From assembly GCA_945874225.1 (NCBI GenBank), contig CAMCFT010000014.1, positions 28,515 to 92,514 on the forward strand: 64,000 bases of DNA. Direction: 5' to 3'. Below are positions 1-10,600 of this stretch, in pieces. How positions within the stretch are numbered: position 1 is the stretch's first letter; every line of letters starts with the position of its first letter. Made by a program: the position numbers and the translations under genes. This DNA comes from Flavobacterium psychrophilum. Its GTDB lineage: Bacteria > Bacteroidota > Bacteroidia > Flavobacteriales > Flavobacteriaceae. Below the pieces are notes generated by a model. The model made no database searches. It was not told the origin of the DNA and saw only the letters and a program-made list of their open reading frames with translations.

Positions 1-315
1 ATCTTCATTTGGAAATAAATTTGCCAGTCCAGCTTGATTTGTTACATCTGTGAAAGCCCCGTTATTGTCATTTCTGAATAATTTACTATGTGTTTTTTCG
101 TCTTTTGAATCGTCTTTATTTTTGGCAACAATAAAAATATCTAAATCACCATCTCCATCGAAATCGGCAACTGCAGTTCCATTATTTTCTTTCATTGTGC
201 CCAATCCAGCAGCAGTTTCAATGCGTTCGAATTTTTGAGCAAATACTTTGTTAGTAGTAATAATACTGAATAATATAATAAAGAAAAGATGATTATATTT
301 ATTGTTTAAAGGCAT
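1..315 (-). CDS. FG-GAP/VCBS repeat secreted protein (N-terminal fragment)
   Basis: The reading frame is open from an ATG at 315 down to base 1, giving 105 codons; the gene continues beyond the left edge. The first about 26 residues form a signal peptide (hydrophobic FFIILFSII, then an Ala-Gln cleavage site). At about residues 49-59 there is an acidic calcium-binding loop, DFDGDGDLDIF, the hallmark of FG-GAP/VCBS beta-propeller repeats, followed by KLFRNDNNGAFTDVT, which is typical of the repeat-to-repeat linker. Such proteins are exported and often surface attached; CRTAC1-like proteins are one group. It lies 212 bp downstream of the GH3 gene on the same strand, so it may be the last gene of the glucan locus. 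The exact function cannot be told from this fragment. Confidence 0.75.
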   Translation of the reverse strand, partial: MPLNNKYNHLFFIILFSIITTNKVFAQKFERIETAAGLGTMKENNGTAVADFDGDGDLDIFIVAKNKDDSKDEKTHSKLFRNDNNGAFTDVTNQAGLANLFPNED

Positions 316-527
316 TTAATATGTGTATCTAAAATTTAAAAAACTAACGTTTGAACTGCATGTGGTAAAATTAAAACTTCTGTTGTGTTTGTATCAATAC
401 ATAAATTATAAGTGACTCTTTTACTACTTATTATAAAAAAAGGAATCCTGTTTTGCTTTGTTTGTGTTTAGGCAGCACTTAAAAAAAAATCATATGAAAG
501 ATATAATATTGTATATGTATTTTTTAA

Positions 528-2738
528 TTATTTGATTGTTATTTTTATTTTTTTTGAAATATTATTTGATGAATTCCCAATATAAATTAAATACTCCCCT
601 TTTTCCAGATTCCAATTTGAAATGGATTCATCATAAAAACTCAAACTATTGGTGTCAATAGAAATTTTGACAGTATTATTTTCTCCTTTTTTAACCTCAA
701 CTTTTTGGAATCCTTTCAACTCTTTTTCAGCTCTTTTAACTTTAGAATTGGATTTTCCAATGTACACTTGAACGACTTCTGCTCCGTCAAAATTTCCTGT
801 ATTGGAAACTGATCCTGAAATTATTATGGATTCATTTTTTGAATACTCTTTTTTATCCGTATCAAACGTTGAAAGCTTAAATGTTGTGTATGAAAGTCCT
901 TGTCCAAAAGCAAATAAGGGTTTAATTTTCTTAGTGTCATGCCAACGATATCCCACCAAAATATCTTCTTTATAATATTGGTTGACATTATCACCAGGAT
1001 AACTCAATTCTCCAAAAGAATGGGCTGCATTATCGCTTAATTTTTTAGGAAACGAAAAGGGTAGTTTTCCGGATGGATTTACATCTCCGCTGATAACATC
1101 AGCAATGGCATCGCCAGCAACACTTCCTAAATACCAAGTTTGCATAATGGCTTTTACATTAGCGATCCAAGGCATTTCGACTGCATTTCCGCTGACTAAA
1201 ACTAGCCCAGTGTTTTTATTTACTTTCAAAATGGCATTCAAAAGTTCATCTTGTCCAAAAGGTAATTTATATTCCGTTCTATCCACTCCTTCACAATCTT
1301 GAAGGTGATTTTTATTTAATCCACCAAAAAACAATACAATATCTGCTTTTGAAGCGGCTTCAATGGCTTCTTTTTTCAGTTGATTAGCGTCTAATTTAGA
1401 AGGAATAACTCTACCATAAGCCGATGGACCAGAAGCATAACCCATCGCGTGTATTATAGTGGCATTTTTGTATCGATTTTTCAAACCGTCTAATGGTGTA
1501 ACTTCATTCAAAGCTTTCAATTCAGACGAACCACCACCTATAGTCATTGATTTTGTTGCATTTTCGCCAATCACCGCAATTGTGATTTTTTTAGAAGCAT
1601 TAATAGGAAAGAATGAAGCCTCATTTTTTAATAACACAATTCCTTCTCCAGCAATTTTTCGGGCAACATCAATATGTTCTTGATTGTTTATTCTTCCTAG
1701 AGTACGATTCTGGTTCATATTTGTTCGAAACATTAAAAGCAAAATACGTCTTACTTTATCATTTAAAACCTCTTCTTTAATTTCGCCACTTTTAAGCATT
1801 TTTAAAAATGGATTGGCTAAATAATAAGAATCGTAAGCATTTTTTGTAGAGGTTGTTAATCCATCTGTGCCTGTTCCCATTTCTATGTCTAATCCATTCA
1901 GGGCTGCTTGTTTTGTATCATGTGCGCCACCCCAATCGGTGATTACAACTCCGTCAAAATTCCAATCTTTTTTTAATATTTTATTTAATAGAATGTCATT
2001 ATGGCAACAAAACTGACCTCTAAATTGGTTGTAAGATCCCATTATTGACCATACCTTGCCTTCTTCGACAGCAGCTTTAAATGCAGGCAAATAAATTTCG
2101 TGCAAAGCTCTATCGCTTACTTCTACGTTGATATGACCTCTCCATAATTCTTGATTATTGAGCGCATAATGTTTGACACAAGCGGCAACTCCATTTTGTT
2201 GAACCCCTTGAATGTAAGGAACCACCATTTTTGAAGCCAAATAGGGATCTTCTCCCATGTATTCAAAATTTCGACCATTTAAGGGTGTTCGGTACATATT
2301 TACTCCAGGACCTAATAACACATCTTTTTTTCTGTAACGTGCTTCTTCACCAATGCTTATTCCATAATCTTTAGCTAATTTTGGATTAAATGTCGATGCT
2401 AAACAAGTTAAAGCTGGAAAAGCTGTGATAGAATCATTAGTCCAATTGGCATATCCCCAATTGTCCCAATTTATTTCTCCTCGAACACCGTGAGGTCCAT
2501 CGGACATCCATAATTCTGGAATGCCAAGCCTTTCGACACCAGGTGAACTAAATTTTGATTGCGCATGGCACATAGCCACTTTTTCCTCTAAAGTTAAGGA
2601 GGAAATTATTGCTTCTATTTTAGCTTCAATTGACTTTGAGTTTTTATTTTCCTGGGCTTTTGCGCTTATAACTAGCATAGTGTTACAAATAATTACAAAT
2701 AATAATCTTTTAAAAGTGCTCTTAAACATAAATGTCAT
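528..2738 (-). CDS. Glycoside hydrolase family 3 beta-glucosidase
   Basis: 736 residues, the usual length for BglX-like GH3 enzymes. Order: signal peptide (about 1-28, ending SAKAQ), GH3 TIM barrel (about 40-345), GH3 alpha/beta sandwich (about 365-590), fibronectin III-like C-terminal domain (about 645-720). The likely nucleophile is Asp268 in GVVITDWGG; KHYALNNQE and GEDPYL are conserved substrate-pocket motifs. Glu483 in an EGVDR motif is the likely acid/base. It should remove glucose from the non-reducing end of beta-gluco-oligosaccharides, probably in the periplasm. It starts 31 bp after the upstream phosphatase-fold gene and is surely in the same operon as the SusCD genes. A second Met three codons in could be the true start. 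Linkage preference (beta-1,3 versus beta-1,4) cannot be read from sequence. Confidence 0.93.
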   Translation of the reverse strand: MTFMFKSTFKRLLFVIICNTMLVISAKAQENKNSKSIEAKIEAIISSLTLEEKVAMCHAQSKFSSPGVERLGIPELWMSDGPHGVRGEINWDNWGYANWTNDSITAFPALTCLASTFNPKLAKDYGISIGEEARYRKKDVLLGPGVNMYRTPLNGRNFEYMGEDPYLASKMVVPYIQGVQQNGVAACVKHYALNNQELWRGHINVEVSDRALHEIYLPAFKAAVEEGKVWSIMGSYNQFRGQFCCHNDILLNKILKKDWNFDGVVITDWGGAHDTKQAALNGLDIEMGTGTDGLTTSTKNAYDSYYLANPFLKMLKSGEIKEEVLNDKVRRILLLMFRTNMNQNRTLGRINNQEHIDVARKIAGEGIVLLKNEASFFPINASKKITIAVIGENATKSMTIGGGSSELKALNEVTPLDGLKNRYKNATIIHAMGYASGPSAYGRVIPSKLDANQLKKEAIEAASKADIVLFFGGLNKNHLQDCEGVDRTEYKLPFGQDELLNAILKVNKNTGLVLVSGNAVEMPWIANVKAIMQTWYLGSVAGDAIADVISGDVNPSGKLPFSFPKKLSDNAAHSFGELSYPGDNVNQYYKEDILVGYRWHDTKKIKPLFAFGQGLSYTTFKLSTFDTDKKEYSKNESIIISGSVSNTGNFDGAEVVQVYIGKSNSKVKRAEKELKGFQKVEVKKGENNTVKISIDTNSLSFYDESISNWNLEKGEYLIYIGNSSNNISKKIKITIK

Positions 2739-2769
2739 TTTTTTTGGTTTTTGTTTTGTTTGCCTAAAT

Positions 2770-3606
2770 TTATTTTTTTAATACTAATTCAATATAAACA
2801 GGTAAGTGGTCAGACGGATATTTTAAATCTTTAGAATCACTTAAAACAGCATATTTCTTGACTTTGAAGTTACTGTTTTTGGAAATAAAGATATAATCTA
2901 TACATTCTGTTACGGGTTCGTTTTGTTTAAATCCATTGAATGTTCCACTGGGTCCAAAAGGCTTTTCTTGTGAAATTTCTCTTGTGTCTAACATTTCTTT
3001 TTTCAGAGAAATAATCCGCTCTTCTTTTGGTTTTGAATTAAAATCACCTATAAAAATCACTGGATATTTTTTTGTGTTCAGTGAAGCTATTTTCGAAAGA
3101 ATGAGTTGAATTCCTTTTGTTTTTGCCAATTCACCCATATGATCTAAATGTGTATTGAAAACCCAAAAGGTAGTTTTTGTTTTCAAATCTTTAAACAAAG
3201 CATAGGTACAAACCCTATTGAAAGCAGCATCCCAACCTTTTGAAATGACATCAGGTGTTTCTGAGAGCCAAAAAGTGCTGTTTTGTACTAATTTGAAACG
3301 GTCTTTTTTATAATAAATATTCGAAGACTCACCTTGGTTTACACCATCTCTTCCAATGCCAATGAAATTATAGTCTGATAGGGCAGAAGCAATATCAATG
3401 ACTTGATTCGGTTTTGCTTCTTGAATGCCAAAAATATCAGGTTCGTAAAAATGTATTTGTGATGTTAAAAACTCTTTTCTATTTGACCATTTATTTTCTC
3501 CATCACTCTCAATGTCTAAACGGATGTTGTAGGTCATTAACTTTAATGATTGTGCATTCCCTAAGAAGAGAAAGAATAGTGTCATTGCAGTCCATAAATA
3601 TTTCAT
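2770..3606 (-). CDS. Secreted endonuclease/exonuclease/phosphatase-fold protein
   Basis: 278 residues with an N-terminal signal peptide (about 1-19, ending GNAQS). The metal-dependent EEP fold is shown by its ordered motifs: MTYNIRLD near the start (Asn metal ligand), FGIQEA (catalytic Glu), FNTHLDH, IGDFNSKP (Asp/Asn) and the terminal SDHLPVY (Asp-His pair). The fold serves DNases, sphingomyelinases, inositol phosphatases and other phosphodiesterases, and the substrate cannot be assigned. It sits between the GH16 and GH3 genes on the same strand, 31 bp before GH3, so it is co-expressed with glucan degradation. Small EEP proteins of this kind are found in Bacteroidota glycan loci, but their role there is not established. 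Confidence 0.88.
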   Translation of the reverse strand: MKYLWTAMTLFFLFLGNAQSLKLMTYNIRLDIESDGENKWSNRKEFLTSQIHFYEPDIFGIQEAKPNQVIDIASALSDYNFIGIGRDGVNQGESSNIYYKKDRFKLVQNSTFWLSETPDVISKGWDAAFNRVCTYALFKDLKTKTTFWVFNTHLDHMGELAKTKGIQLILSKIASLNTKKYPVIFIGDFNSKPKEERIISLKKEMLDTREISQEKPFGPSGTFNGFKQNEPVTECIDYIFISKNSNFKVKKYAVLSDSKDLKYPSDHLPVYIELVLKK

Positions 3607-3666
3607 TTGAATATCGTAAATGTGATTAAAGAAAACTGAAAAAGATCATTTGGTTTTAATTTTTTT

Positions 3667-3716
3667 GTTTTCATTATTGCTTCTGTTAACTTTAACAGAA
3701 GCAAATAATGAAAAAC
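3667..3716 (-). terminator. Long stem-loop after the GH16 gene
   Basis: A near-perfect inverted repeat of about 23 bp per arm with a one-base bulge and a 2-3 base loop (core TTCTGTTAA / TTAACAGAA) lies in the 126-bp gap between the GH16 stop and the next gene. It has no clear U-run, so it may be a partial terminator or an mRNA 3'-end stabiliser that lowers expression of the two downstream genes. Confidence 0.45.
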
Positions 3717-3732
3717 TAACTAACCAAAAACA

Positions 3733-4791
3733 TTAATTATATACTCTAATATAATCCACTTCCAAGGTGGAAGAAGTAAAATTTGGATCTACTGGTCCGC
3801 CCCAAACACCTCCCATTGCTACATTTACAATTAAGTAAAAGTTTTTGTTGAATGGAAATTTATCTGAGTTTACGAAAGTGTAATAAACCACATCATCAAC
3901 AGAAAATTTTACATAATCTGCACGCCAATCTGCTGTGTAAATATGAAATTCAGTATTGTCATTAGGTACTTTTATAGTACCTGTATCTGGAGTATTTCCG
4001 GAACGTCCTGGCGAGTGTAAAGAAGAATGATTTTGGTTCGGATTTTTCCCAACTGATTCTAAAATATCTATCTCACCACAAGCAGGCCAACCAACACTGC
4101 CAATATTACTGCCGAGCATCCAGACAGCAGGCCAAGTTCCAACTCCTGTAGGTACTTTTGCTCTGATTACTATTTTGCCATAAGTAAAATCAAATTTTCC
4201 ATTGGATTCTAATCTAGCTGATGTGAAGTCTCCACTTCCATATTTTTCTCGAATCGCTTTTATTTTTAAAACGCCCCCTTCTATAATTACGTTTTCTGGA
4301 CGATTGGTATAGGATTGAAGTTCGTTATTAACACGCCCTGGAGCCCATAATTGAAGAGCCCATTTATTACTATCTGGAGCACCATCTATATTAAATTCGT
4401 CAGACCAAATTTGGGTAGTAGCAACAAAAACTACGATAGATTTTGTAGCGGTAAAATATTTTAAACCATTGAAAACGGTAACATCTATATTGAAAGTTTT
4501 TGTTCCACTTGATTTATACGTATGCTCAATTGTCCCTGTTGTGGTTTCTGCAGTTTCACCGTCTCCAAATACAATTTTATAAGATACTCCACTACTAGGT
4601 GTAATATTAAATTTAACTAATCCAGTTCCATCGCCATTAGGCATTTGAGTAGTTGTTCCAACTATTTCGGTGTTTATTGCAACATTTATTTGTGGATTGT
4701 CTGGGGTGTTACCACCTCCGCTATCGCCAGAGCTACAGCTTATTAAAACGCACAAAAGCAACGTTGGAAAAAGGAGAATTTTTTTAAACAT
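3733..4791 (-). CDS. Glycoside hydrolase family 16 endo-beta-glucanase lipoprotein
   Basis: 352 residues. Residues 1-19 are a lipoprotein signal ending in a LISC lipobox (Cys19), followed by a Ser/Gly-rich tether, as for surface-exposed Bacteroidota lipoproteins. Residues about 40-120 form an immunoglobulin/PKD-like module (FGDGET, TYKSSGTKTF). Residues about 128-352 are a GH16 jelly roll with the catalytic signature GEIDILE, Glu240 being the nucleophile and Glu245 the acid/base. The insertion-bearing EIDILE pattern and the WPAVWML context fit laminarinase-type beta-1,3- or beta-1,3/1,4-glucanases. It should cut long glucan at the cell surface and feed oligomers to the SusCD pair encoded upstream. 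Agarases and carrageenases of GH16 are less likely given the GH3 and GH94 neighbours. Confidence 0.92.
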   Translation of the reverse strand: MFKKILLFPTLLLCVLISCSSGDSGGGNTPDNPQINVAINTEIVGTTTQMPNGDGTGLVKFNITPSSGVSYKIVFGDGETAETTTGTIEHTYKSSGTKTFNIDVTVFNGLKYFTATKSIVVFVATTQIWSDEFNIDGAPDSNKWALQLWAPGRVNNELQSYTNRPENVIIEGGVLKIKAIREKYGSGDFTSARLESNGKFDFTYGKIVIRAKVPTGVGTWPAVWMLGSNIGSVGWPACGEIDILESVGKNPNQNHSSLHSPGRSGNTPDTGTIKVPNDNTEFHIYTADWRADYVKFSVDDVVYYTFVNSDKFPFNKNFYLIVNVAMGGVWGGPVDPNFTSSTLEVDYIRVYN

Positions 4792-4995
4792 TTTTATTAT
4801 TTTTATTGAATTTTATTAAAAATAAGCAAAAATAATTTTAACCAATACCCTCTATGGATTTTTAGTTAAGATTACGTTTCTTTGGATTTTTAAAATAAAA
4901 TTTTGTTATTGGTAAGTAGCAGTTAATTTCAAACTCATTAATTAGTAAATCACTGATAAATTTTAAATCTGCTAAAACTAAAAAATTTGTTATTC

Positions 4996-5025
4996 AAAAA
5001 AGGGAAGCATTATAACTTCCCTTTT
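4996..5025 (-). terminator. Rho-independent terminator after the SusE/F-position gene
   Basis: Ten-bp stem (AAAAGGGAAG / CTTCCCTTTT on the plus strand) with an 8-base loop, followed in the minus direction by a U-rich arm. It lies 26 bp beyond the stop at 5051. It probably limits read-through from susC-susD-lipoprotein into GH16, which then needs its own promoter or leaky transcription. Confidence 0.6.
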
Positions 5026-5050
5026 GACAATATATCAATTCACTAATTCA

Positions 5051-5851
5051 CTAAAGAGGTTTGAATCGCCAAGACCATCCAGTAAATCCATCTCCATCAG
5101 GTGTCCTTGCACTATATAAAATAAGTTCTGTCTCTGTTAAAACAGCAACATCATAAACTCCCGCGGGGTTTGCTCTATCAGCTCCTAATATTGGTGCTCC
5201 AGTAATTGTCAGTTTTTTATTTGCTAAATCCAATATAAAACTACCCTTTTTTGGGGTTCCAGTTTTGGTTGCATAGTAATTATAATTTGCTGCTCCGTTC
5301 AAATCGAATGTTATTTTTCCATCTGTATCAGAAGGAGCACAACAAGTTCCACCTGCATTCCACCAAGCGGTCAAATAGCCATCAGAAGGATTATCTGGAG
5401 GAGACATATACCACCATAGTTTGTCATCATTGGCAGCGCCTTGAAAAACCCAAGTTTTACCAGTAGCAGTGTTATTACTTACTAAGTCATACCAATCTTG
5501 CTCAAGAGGCGTGTCTAGTCTGTCAATTTGAACATCAATAGTTTTAGTAAAGAATTGAGACCCTAAAGATCCTACATATGTAAATGTATTTTTTCCTGGA
5601 ATAGGATAAACAATAGTTACTTCATTTGTTAGGGCTTTCCCTAAGTTAAAATTCCAATACCCGGTGATGCCAGGGGTAGTCATTTTAAGAGTAACCTTGT
5701 TTCCGCCCGGAGGGGTTTGTGTAGCCACTAATGTAACCCCATCTATATTGGTAGAATCGGATAAGTTCACTTCATCTACGATAGGCTCGCAAGCCGAAAA
5801 AATCAGCATAAACGAAACTAGTAGGAGATATAAAATTTTATTATTTTTCAT
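5051..5851 (-). CDS. SusE/SusF-position surface glycan-binding lipoprotein
   Basis: 266 residues from the ATG at 5851. A frame-open ATG at 5887 would add 12 residues, spoil the signal peptide and overlap the SusD stop, so it was not used. A lipoprotein signal ends at FSAC (Cys21), followed by acidic residues, the export tag of surface lipoproteins. Then comes an Ig/PKD-like segment (about 35-110) and a C-terminal beta-rich domain with many aromatics (WWYMSPP, TAWWNAGG, GWSWRF) suited to stacking on sugars. No catalytic motif was seen. It lies 29 bp after SusD, where starch-type loci place SusE/F or other surface glycan-binding proteins, so ligand capture for the importer is inferred from position, lipobox and aromatics rather than from a recognised family signature. 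Confidence 0.75.
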   Translation of the reverse strand: MKNNKILYLLLVSFMLIFSACEPIVDEVNLSDSTNIDGVTLVATQTPPGGNKVTLKMTTPGITGYWNFNLGKALTNEVTIVYPIPGKNTFTYVGSLGSQFFTKTIDVQIDRLDTPLEQDWYDLVSNNTATGKTWVFQGAANDDKLWWYMSPPDNPSDGYLTAWWNAGGTCCAPSDTDGKITFDLNGAANYNYYATKTGTPKKGSFILDLANKKLTITGAPILGADRANPAGVYDVAVLTETELILYSARTPDGDGFTGWSWRFKPL

Positions 5852-5880
5852 AATTCTAATGTTTAAATGATTATTAAATT

Positions 5881-7587
5881 TTACCAACCTGTATTTTGAG
5901 AATAAACTCCATTCGACAATCGTACTTCCGTTTCTGGAATTGGCATCAATCCTTTAGTTTCTGGTCTGTATTTCACGCTGTAAGTTGCGTCAGAGCCTGA
6001 GTTTTTCACTGGGAATGAGTCGGTAAATGCAGTATTTATATCTCCCCAACGCACTAAATCAAACCAGTGTAACCCTTCGAATGCTAATTCATAATTACGC
6101 TCAGCTTTAATAGCATCTAATGAATAGGCTACCCCAGGCATTCCGGCTCTCGCTCTTACCGCATTCATACCTGTTGCTGTTTTTGTAATTTCAGAGTGCA
6201 TCAACAATACATCGGCATAACGCATAAAGATAAAATCTTGAGCATTTGTTAATTGCATGCTTGAGTCACCTGTCCAATTGTACATTGGAATAAACATGGT
6301 TCTTTTACCATCTTTAGTATCATGTTCCAATCTGGTATATTTTTTATTGAAATAGCCTGTTTCGTGGTCTCCTTTGTTTGGTTGGTAACCGTCTGTTCCT
6401 TGGTTAGCTTGACCCACTTGAAGAATAGAACCTTCTCTTCTCGGATCGGTAAGGGGCCAATTGTTCCACATTTTAGGATTTATAGTACACCAACCCCAAC
6501 CTTCAGCAAAAGGAACCATTTGGTTTCCTCTAATTGAAGTATATAAGGCAAGTCTGTTGTTGTAACTTTGTCCTGCATTCCAACCCCAATCTCCAAAAGA
6601 GAATCGTTGTACAAACATGCTTTCTTTATTTCCTGTTCCAAAAGTTGGTGCAACACCATCTTGTCCAGCCCAAGCCAAATTATTTGTTGCTGCCCAAGGT
6701 AATACAGTTGTACCTGCACTTTTATTTACATAAGAGTAAGGCCATAAATTTCTGAAATCGGAAACTAAAGCATGTCCACTATTAGCCATACAGTCATTCA
6801 AATAGGTAGTAACATCTGTTGAAGTTACTGTTTTTCCGTCGACTAATGGTAAATCTGTAGTGGCTTTTTGTTCGATATTAGTCATATAACCAGTATAAAA
6901 CAAATAAACGCGTGCCATATAAGCTTCGGCTACCCATTTGTTGGCGTGGCCATATCTTGAAGTAGGGATACTTGCAATTGGTGTAGCAGGCATAGTTTCA
7001 ATAGCCAATTTTAAATCCGAAGCTATTTGTGAAAAGGTATCGCTGTAGCTAGCTCTAGGAGCTTTTCTATCGCCATCTGTTTTTATAATTAGTGGAACTC
7101 CACCAAAAAATTTAGCCAATCTGAAGTAAAAGAAACCTCTCATAAACAAGGCTTCGCCAATCGTTTGCTTTTTGAAATTTTCTGCCTCAAGTTTTGTTTT
7201 AAAATAAGTAGAAAAATCTGTATTTGCTGTTTTTTCAATGATGGCGTTAGCTCTTGAAATACCATTATAGGATTGAATCCACATATCACGATAGGTGTCT
7301 TCGGTTGGGTCTTCGAAATTATCTACCCACTTAGCTGATTTATCATCAGGACCACCACCACCAAGCATCATATTGTCCAATAGATTGGCAGCCAGTTGTT
7401 CTTCGCTATGAATACCACCAGTGTAAATTGCGTTGTAAACCCCAGACATCGCTTCTTCGATATCAGTGGGTGTTTTGTAAAAAGTCTCTAAACCTTTACC
7501 ATAAAGATTCTCAGAATCTAAATAGTCCGTGCAACTTGCAGCAACAAAAAGGGTTGCAGTTGCTATAAAATAAAATATTTTTTTCAT
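5881..7587 (-). CDS. SusD/RagB family nutrient-uptake lipoprotein
   Basis: 568 residues, normal for the family. Lipobox AASC at Cys19, then the SusD N-terminal pattern (a conserved GLETFYKTPTDIEEAMSGVY-type helix) and TPR-like helices. The C-terminal region has RAERNYELAFEGLHWFDLVRWG-like spacing: AFEGLHWFDLVRWG is nearly diagnostic of SusD/RagB. It forms the hinged lid over the SusC barrel and binds oligosaccharides at the outer surface. It starts 17 bp downstream of SusC on the same strand, the invariant order of these pairs. Aromatic-rich stretches are compatible with a glucan ligand, but specificity is inferred from the GH16/GH3 neighbours. Confidence 0.95.
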   Translation of the reverse strand: MKKIFYFIATATLFVAASCTDYLDSENLYGKGLETFYKTPTDIEEAMSGVYNAIYTGGIHSEEQLAANLLDNMMLGGGGPDDKSAKWVDNFEDPTEDTYRDMWIQSYNGISRANAIIEKTANTDFSTYFKTKLEAENFKKQTIGEALFMRGFFYFRLAKFFGGVPLIIKTDGDRKAPRASYSDTFSQIASDLKLAIETMPATPIASIPTSRYGHANKWVAEAYMARVYLFYTGYMTNIEQKATTDLPLVDGKTVTSTDVTTYLNDCMANSGHALVSDFRNLWPYSYVNKSAGTTVLPWAATNNLAWAGQDGVAPTFGTGNKESMFVQRFSFGDWGWNAGQSYNNRLALYTSIRGNQMVPFAEGWGWCTINPKMWNNWPLTDPRREGSILQVGQANQGTDGYQPNKGDHETGYFNKKYTRLEHDTKDGKRTMFIPMYNWTGDSSMQLTNAQDFIFMRYADVLLMHSEITKTATGMNAVRARAGMPGVAYSLDAIKAERNYELAFEGLHWFDLVRWGDINTAFTDSFPVKNSGSDATYSVKYRPETKGLMPIPETEVRLSNGVYSQNTGW

Positions 7588-7604
7588 TGTCTTTGGTATT
7601 TATA

Positions 7605-10600
7605 TTAAAAATCAGCACTTAATCCAAACATAACTGTTCTTGCTTGTGGGTATAACCCAAGATCTACTCCTGAAGCCCAACTTGCGCTGTCTCCAAAACG
7701 AACCTCTGGGTCCATTCCGTTGTAATTCGTAAAAGTATATAAATTGTTTACAGCTACATATAATTTTAAGTTTGACATAAATTTAACATTCGAAAGCAAT
7801 TGATTGAAATTATAGCCTACAGTTAAATTGTTGATTCTCAAATAATCAGCGTCGTGCATAAAAATGTCAGAGATTAAGTTTGTGTTTCTGTTAGAAGTTG
7901 CAGTCAATCTAGGCATAGTATTGGAAGTTCCTTCACCGTGCCAACGGTTGAAAATATCAGAAGTATAGTTTTGATTAAAGTTATCGGCAAATGATCGGTA
8001 CGATTGCATCACTTGCATTCCAAATTTACCTGCCAAAGTAGTATTCAAATATACTCCTTTGTATTCGAAATTCAATTGGATACCCAATTCGAAATCTGGA
8101 TTTGGATTTCCTAAATATACTTTGTCTTTTTCATCTATAGCTCCATCTTGATTTTGATCTACAAAGCGGACATCTCCAGGACGTTGATCAGCAAAGTAAG
8201 GGGTGCCAGTTGGCGTTACATAAGCATTAACTTCTTGTTGGTTTTGAAGGATTCCAGCAGTTTGGAAACCATAGAAAAATCCTATTGGTTGTCCTACTTG
8301 CACTCTTGAAACTTCCGAAGTCCCTTGAGACAAGATGTTTGATGGCCCAAGGATTCTACCATCGCCGTTGTCAATTTTTGTTACTTTATTTTTGTTGTGA
8401 GCACCGCTTAGCGTAATGCCGTATTTGAAATCACCCGCTTTGTCGTTCCAGTTCACAGAATATTCAATACCGGAGTTTTCAACATTTCCACCATTGATAA
8501 ATGGAGCACCTGCACCAGCAGTTCCTAAGATAGGGGCTCGAACTAACCAGTCTTTGGTTGTTTTTTTATACCAATCAAAAGTCAATCCCAATCTTGAATC
8601 GAATAATTTAGCATCAAGACCAAAGTCTAACTGTTCTGAAGTTTCCCATAGAATATCAGGATTTGGAACTAATTCTGGATAAGCAGTTGAACCTGAAACA
8701 GGTTTGGTGTCTCCAAAAAAGTAACCAGGGAAAGCATAAGCAATTTGCGAAGAATATTGGAAGTTTGGAATAGCTTGATTTCCATTTTGGCCCCAACTTG
8801 CTCTCAATTTAGCAAAATCAAGAACGCTAGAAGTACTAGACATAAAATCTTCTTTGGTGATTACCCATCCTGCAGACACGGAAGGGAAATAGGCCCATCT
8901 GTTGTCTGGTGCAAAATTGGATGAACCATCCGCACGCATGGTAGCCGAAAGCAAGTATTTTTCTTTATAATCGTATTGTGCTCTAGCAAAAAACGATTGA
9001 GTAGCTCCGCCGCCGGCAGCCCAGTCAGCGCCACTAGTGTTGATGTCGCTTATGGTAGCAGGGCTTTCCGTGTTATTGATATAGGCATATTTTGGATTTC
9101 CTGGAAACAGTAAATTACTTCTAGATCCAGATAAGTTGATATTGCTTTGGTTGCGAAGTAATTCCGTTCCAATAACCGCAGTAATTTTATGATCACCAAA
9201 AGCAGTATTGTAGGCCAAGGTGTTGGTCCAAGTGGTATTGGCACCAAAATAAGAGTTTTGAGATGCGCCGTTTACAGCGTCATTATAAAGTATTCCTAAT
9301 CCATAAGTTGGATTCATCGATCTTCCGTTTCCAAACCAAGAATCTACACCGTAAACCGATTTGAATTTTAAATTTAAAAGAGGTTCAATTTCTAAAAAGG
9401 CATTTCCAATAATGTTATTGCCTTTACCATAATTATAGTTGTTTCTATAATACATTACGGCAATAGGATTGGTTTGATTCGGATTCAAACCATCTAAAGT
9501 AGGAGTAAAGCCAAATTCATTGATGTTTCTCTCAATAGAAGTTTGCCAATAAGCTGGTGTTAATGGATTTTGTACCAATGCATTGTGCAAATCATTATAA
9601 TAGATATTGCCTGTAGCTACCGCTCTGTTTTGTGTGTTGGAGTAGGTAAAGTTCTCTCCAACGGTAATGATGCTGTGATTGTCATTTTTTTTCAAAACCA
9701 TTTTAGTGTTGAATCTGGCAGTAAGTCTTTTGTATCCCGCATCTATAATGTTTCCACCTAAAATACCATCTTGATCAAAATAGGATAAACCCGCTGAATA
9801 AACGATGTCTTGGCTACCACCAGTAATGTTTAAAGAGTGGTTTACTATCGGAGCGTCTTTTTTGGTCATTTCATTTATCCAGTTAGTTCCAAGGCCACCT
9901 GCTTGAAGATTTGCCCAAACTTCGTCACCCAATTGTTTTCCAGCACCAGGATAATTGGATTCTAACCAGCCATTGTTGTGAACGATTGCATTCCAGTCGT
10001 TAGGAGCTAAACCGTCATTTACTCTACCTTCGTCCATAATGTACATATATTCTTGGGCATTCAATGGATCCAAGTTTTTGTAAATATTTTGAATTCCATA
10101 ATAGTAATCATAGCTAATTTTAGCTGGACGATCTTTACGGCCTTGTACGGTTGTTACTAAAATAACACCATTGGCAGCTCTAGACCCATAGATAGCGGCA
10201 GAAGCGGCGTCTTTCAACACGTCGATTGCCTCAATGTCTGATGGGTTCAAATAGTCAATATTACCTACAGGTACACCATCGACAATGTATAATGGATTTG
10301 AATTACCAGTTGTACCTATACCACGAATGGTTACTCTGGTTCCTGCTCCTGGCGCTCCATTGTTTTTCGTAATGTTTACACCCGCTGCAATACCTTGAAG
10401 TGCATCCATAGCAGAAACGGTATTTAAATTTTGAAGATCTTCTCCTTTAAAATTGGAGCTTGCTCCCGTGATTAGACCTTTCTTTTGTGTACCATAACCT
10501 ACAACAACAACTTCCTGTAACGATTGCGATTCAGGATTTAGTTTTGCATTGATGGTGGTTCTGCCTTTAATGGCTTCCTGAACTGTTCCGTAACCTACGA

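Noticed and set aside
6480..6755. Overlapping frames on both strands within the SusD gene
   Set aside because: They are out-of-frame or antisense shadows of a clearly coding SusD frame.
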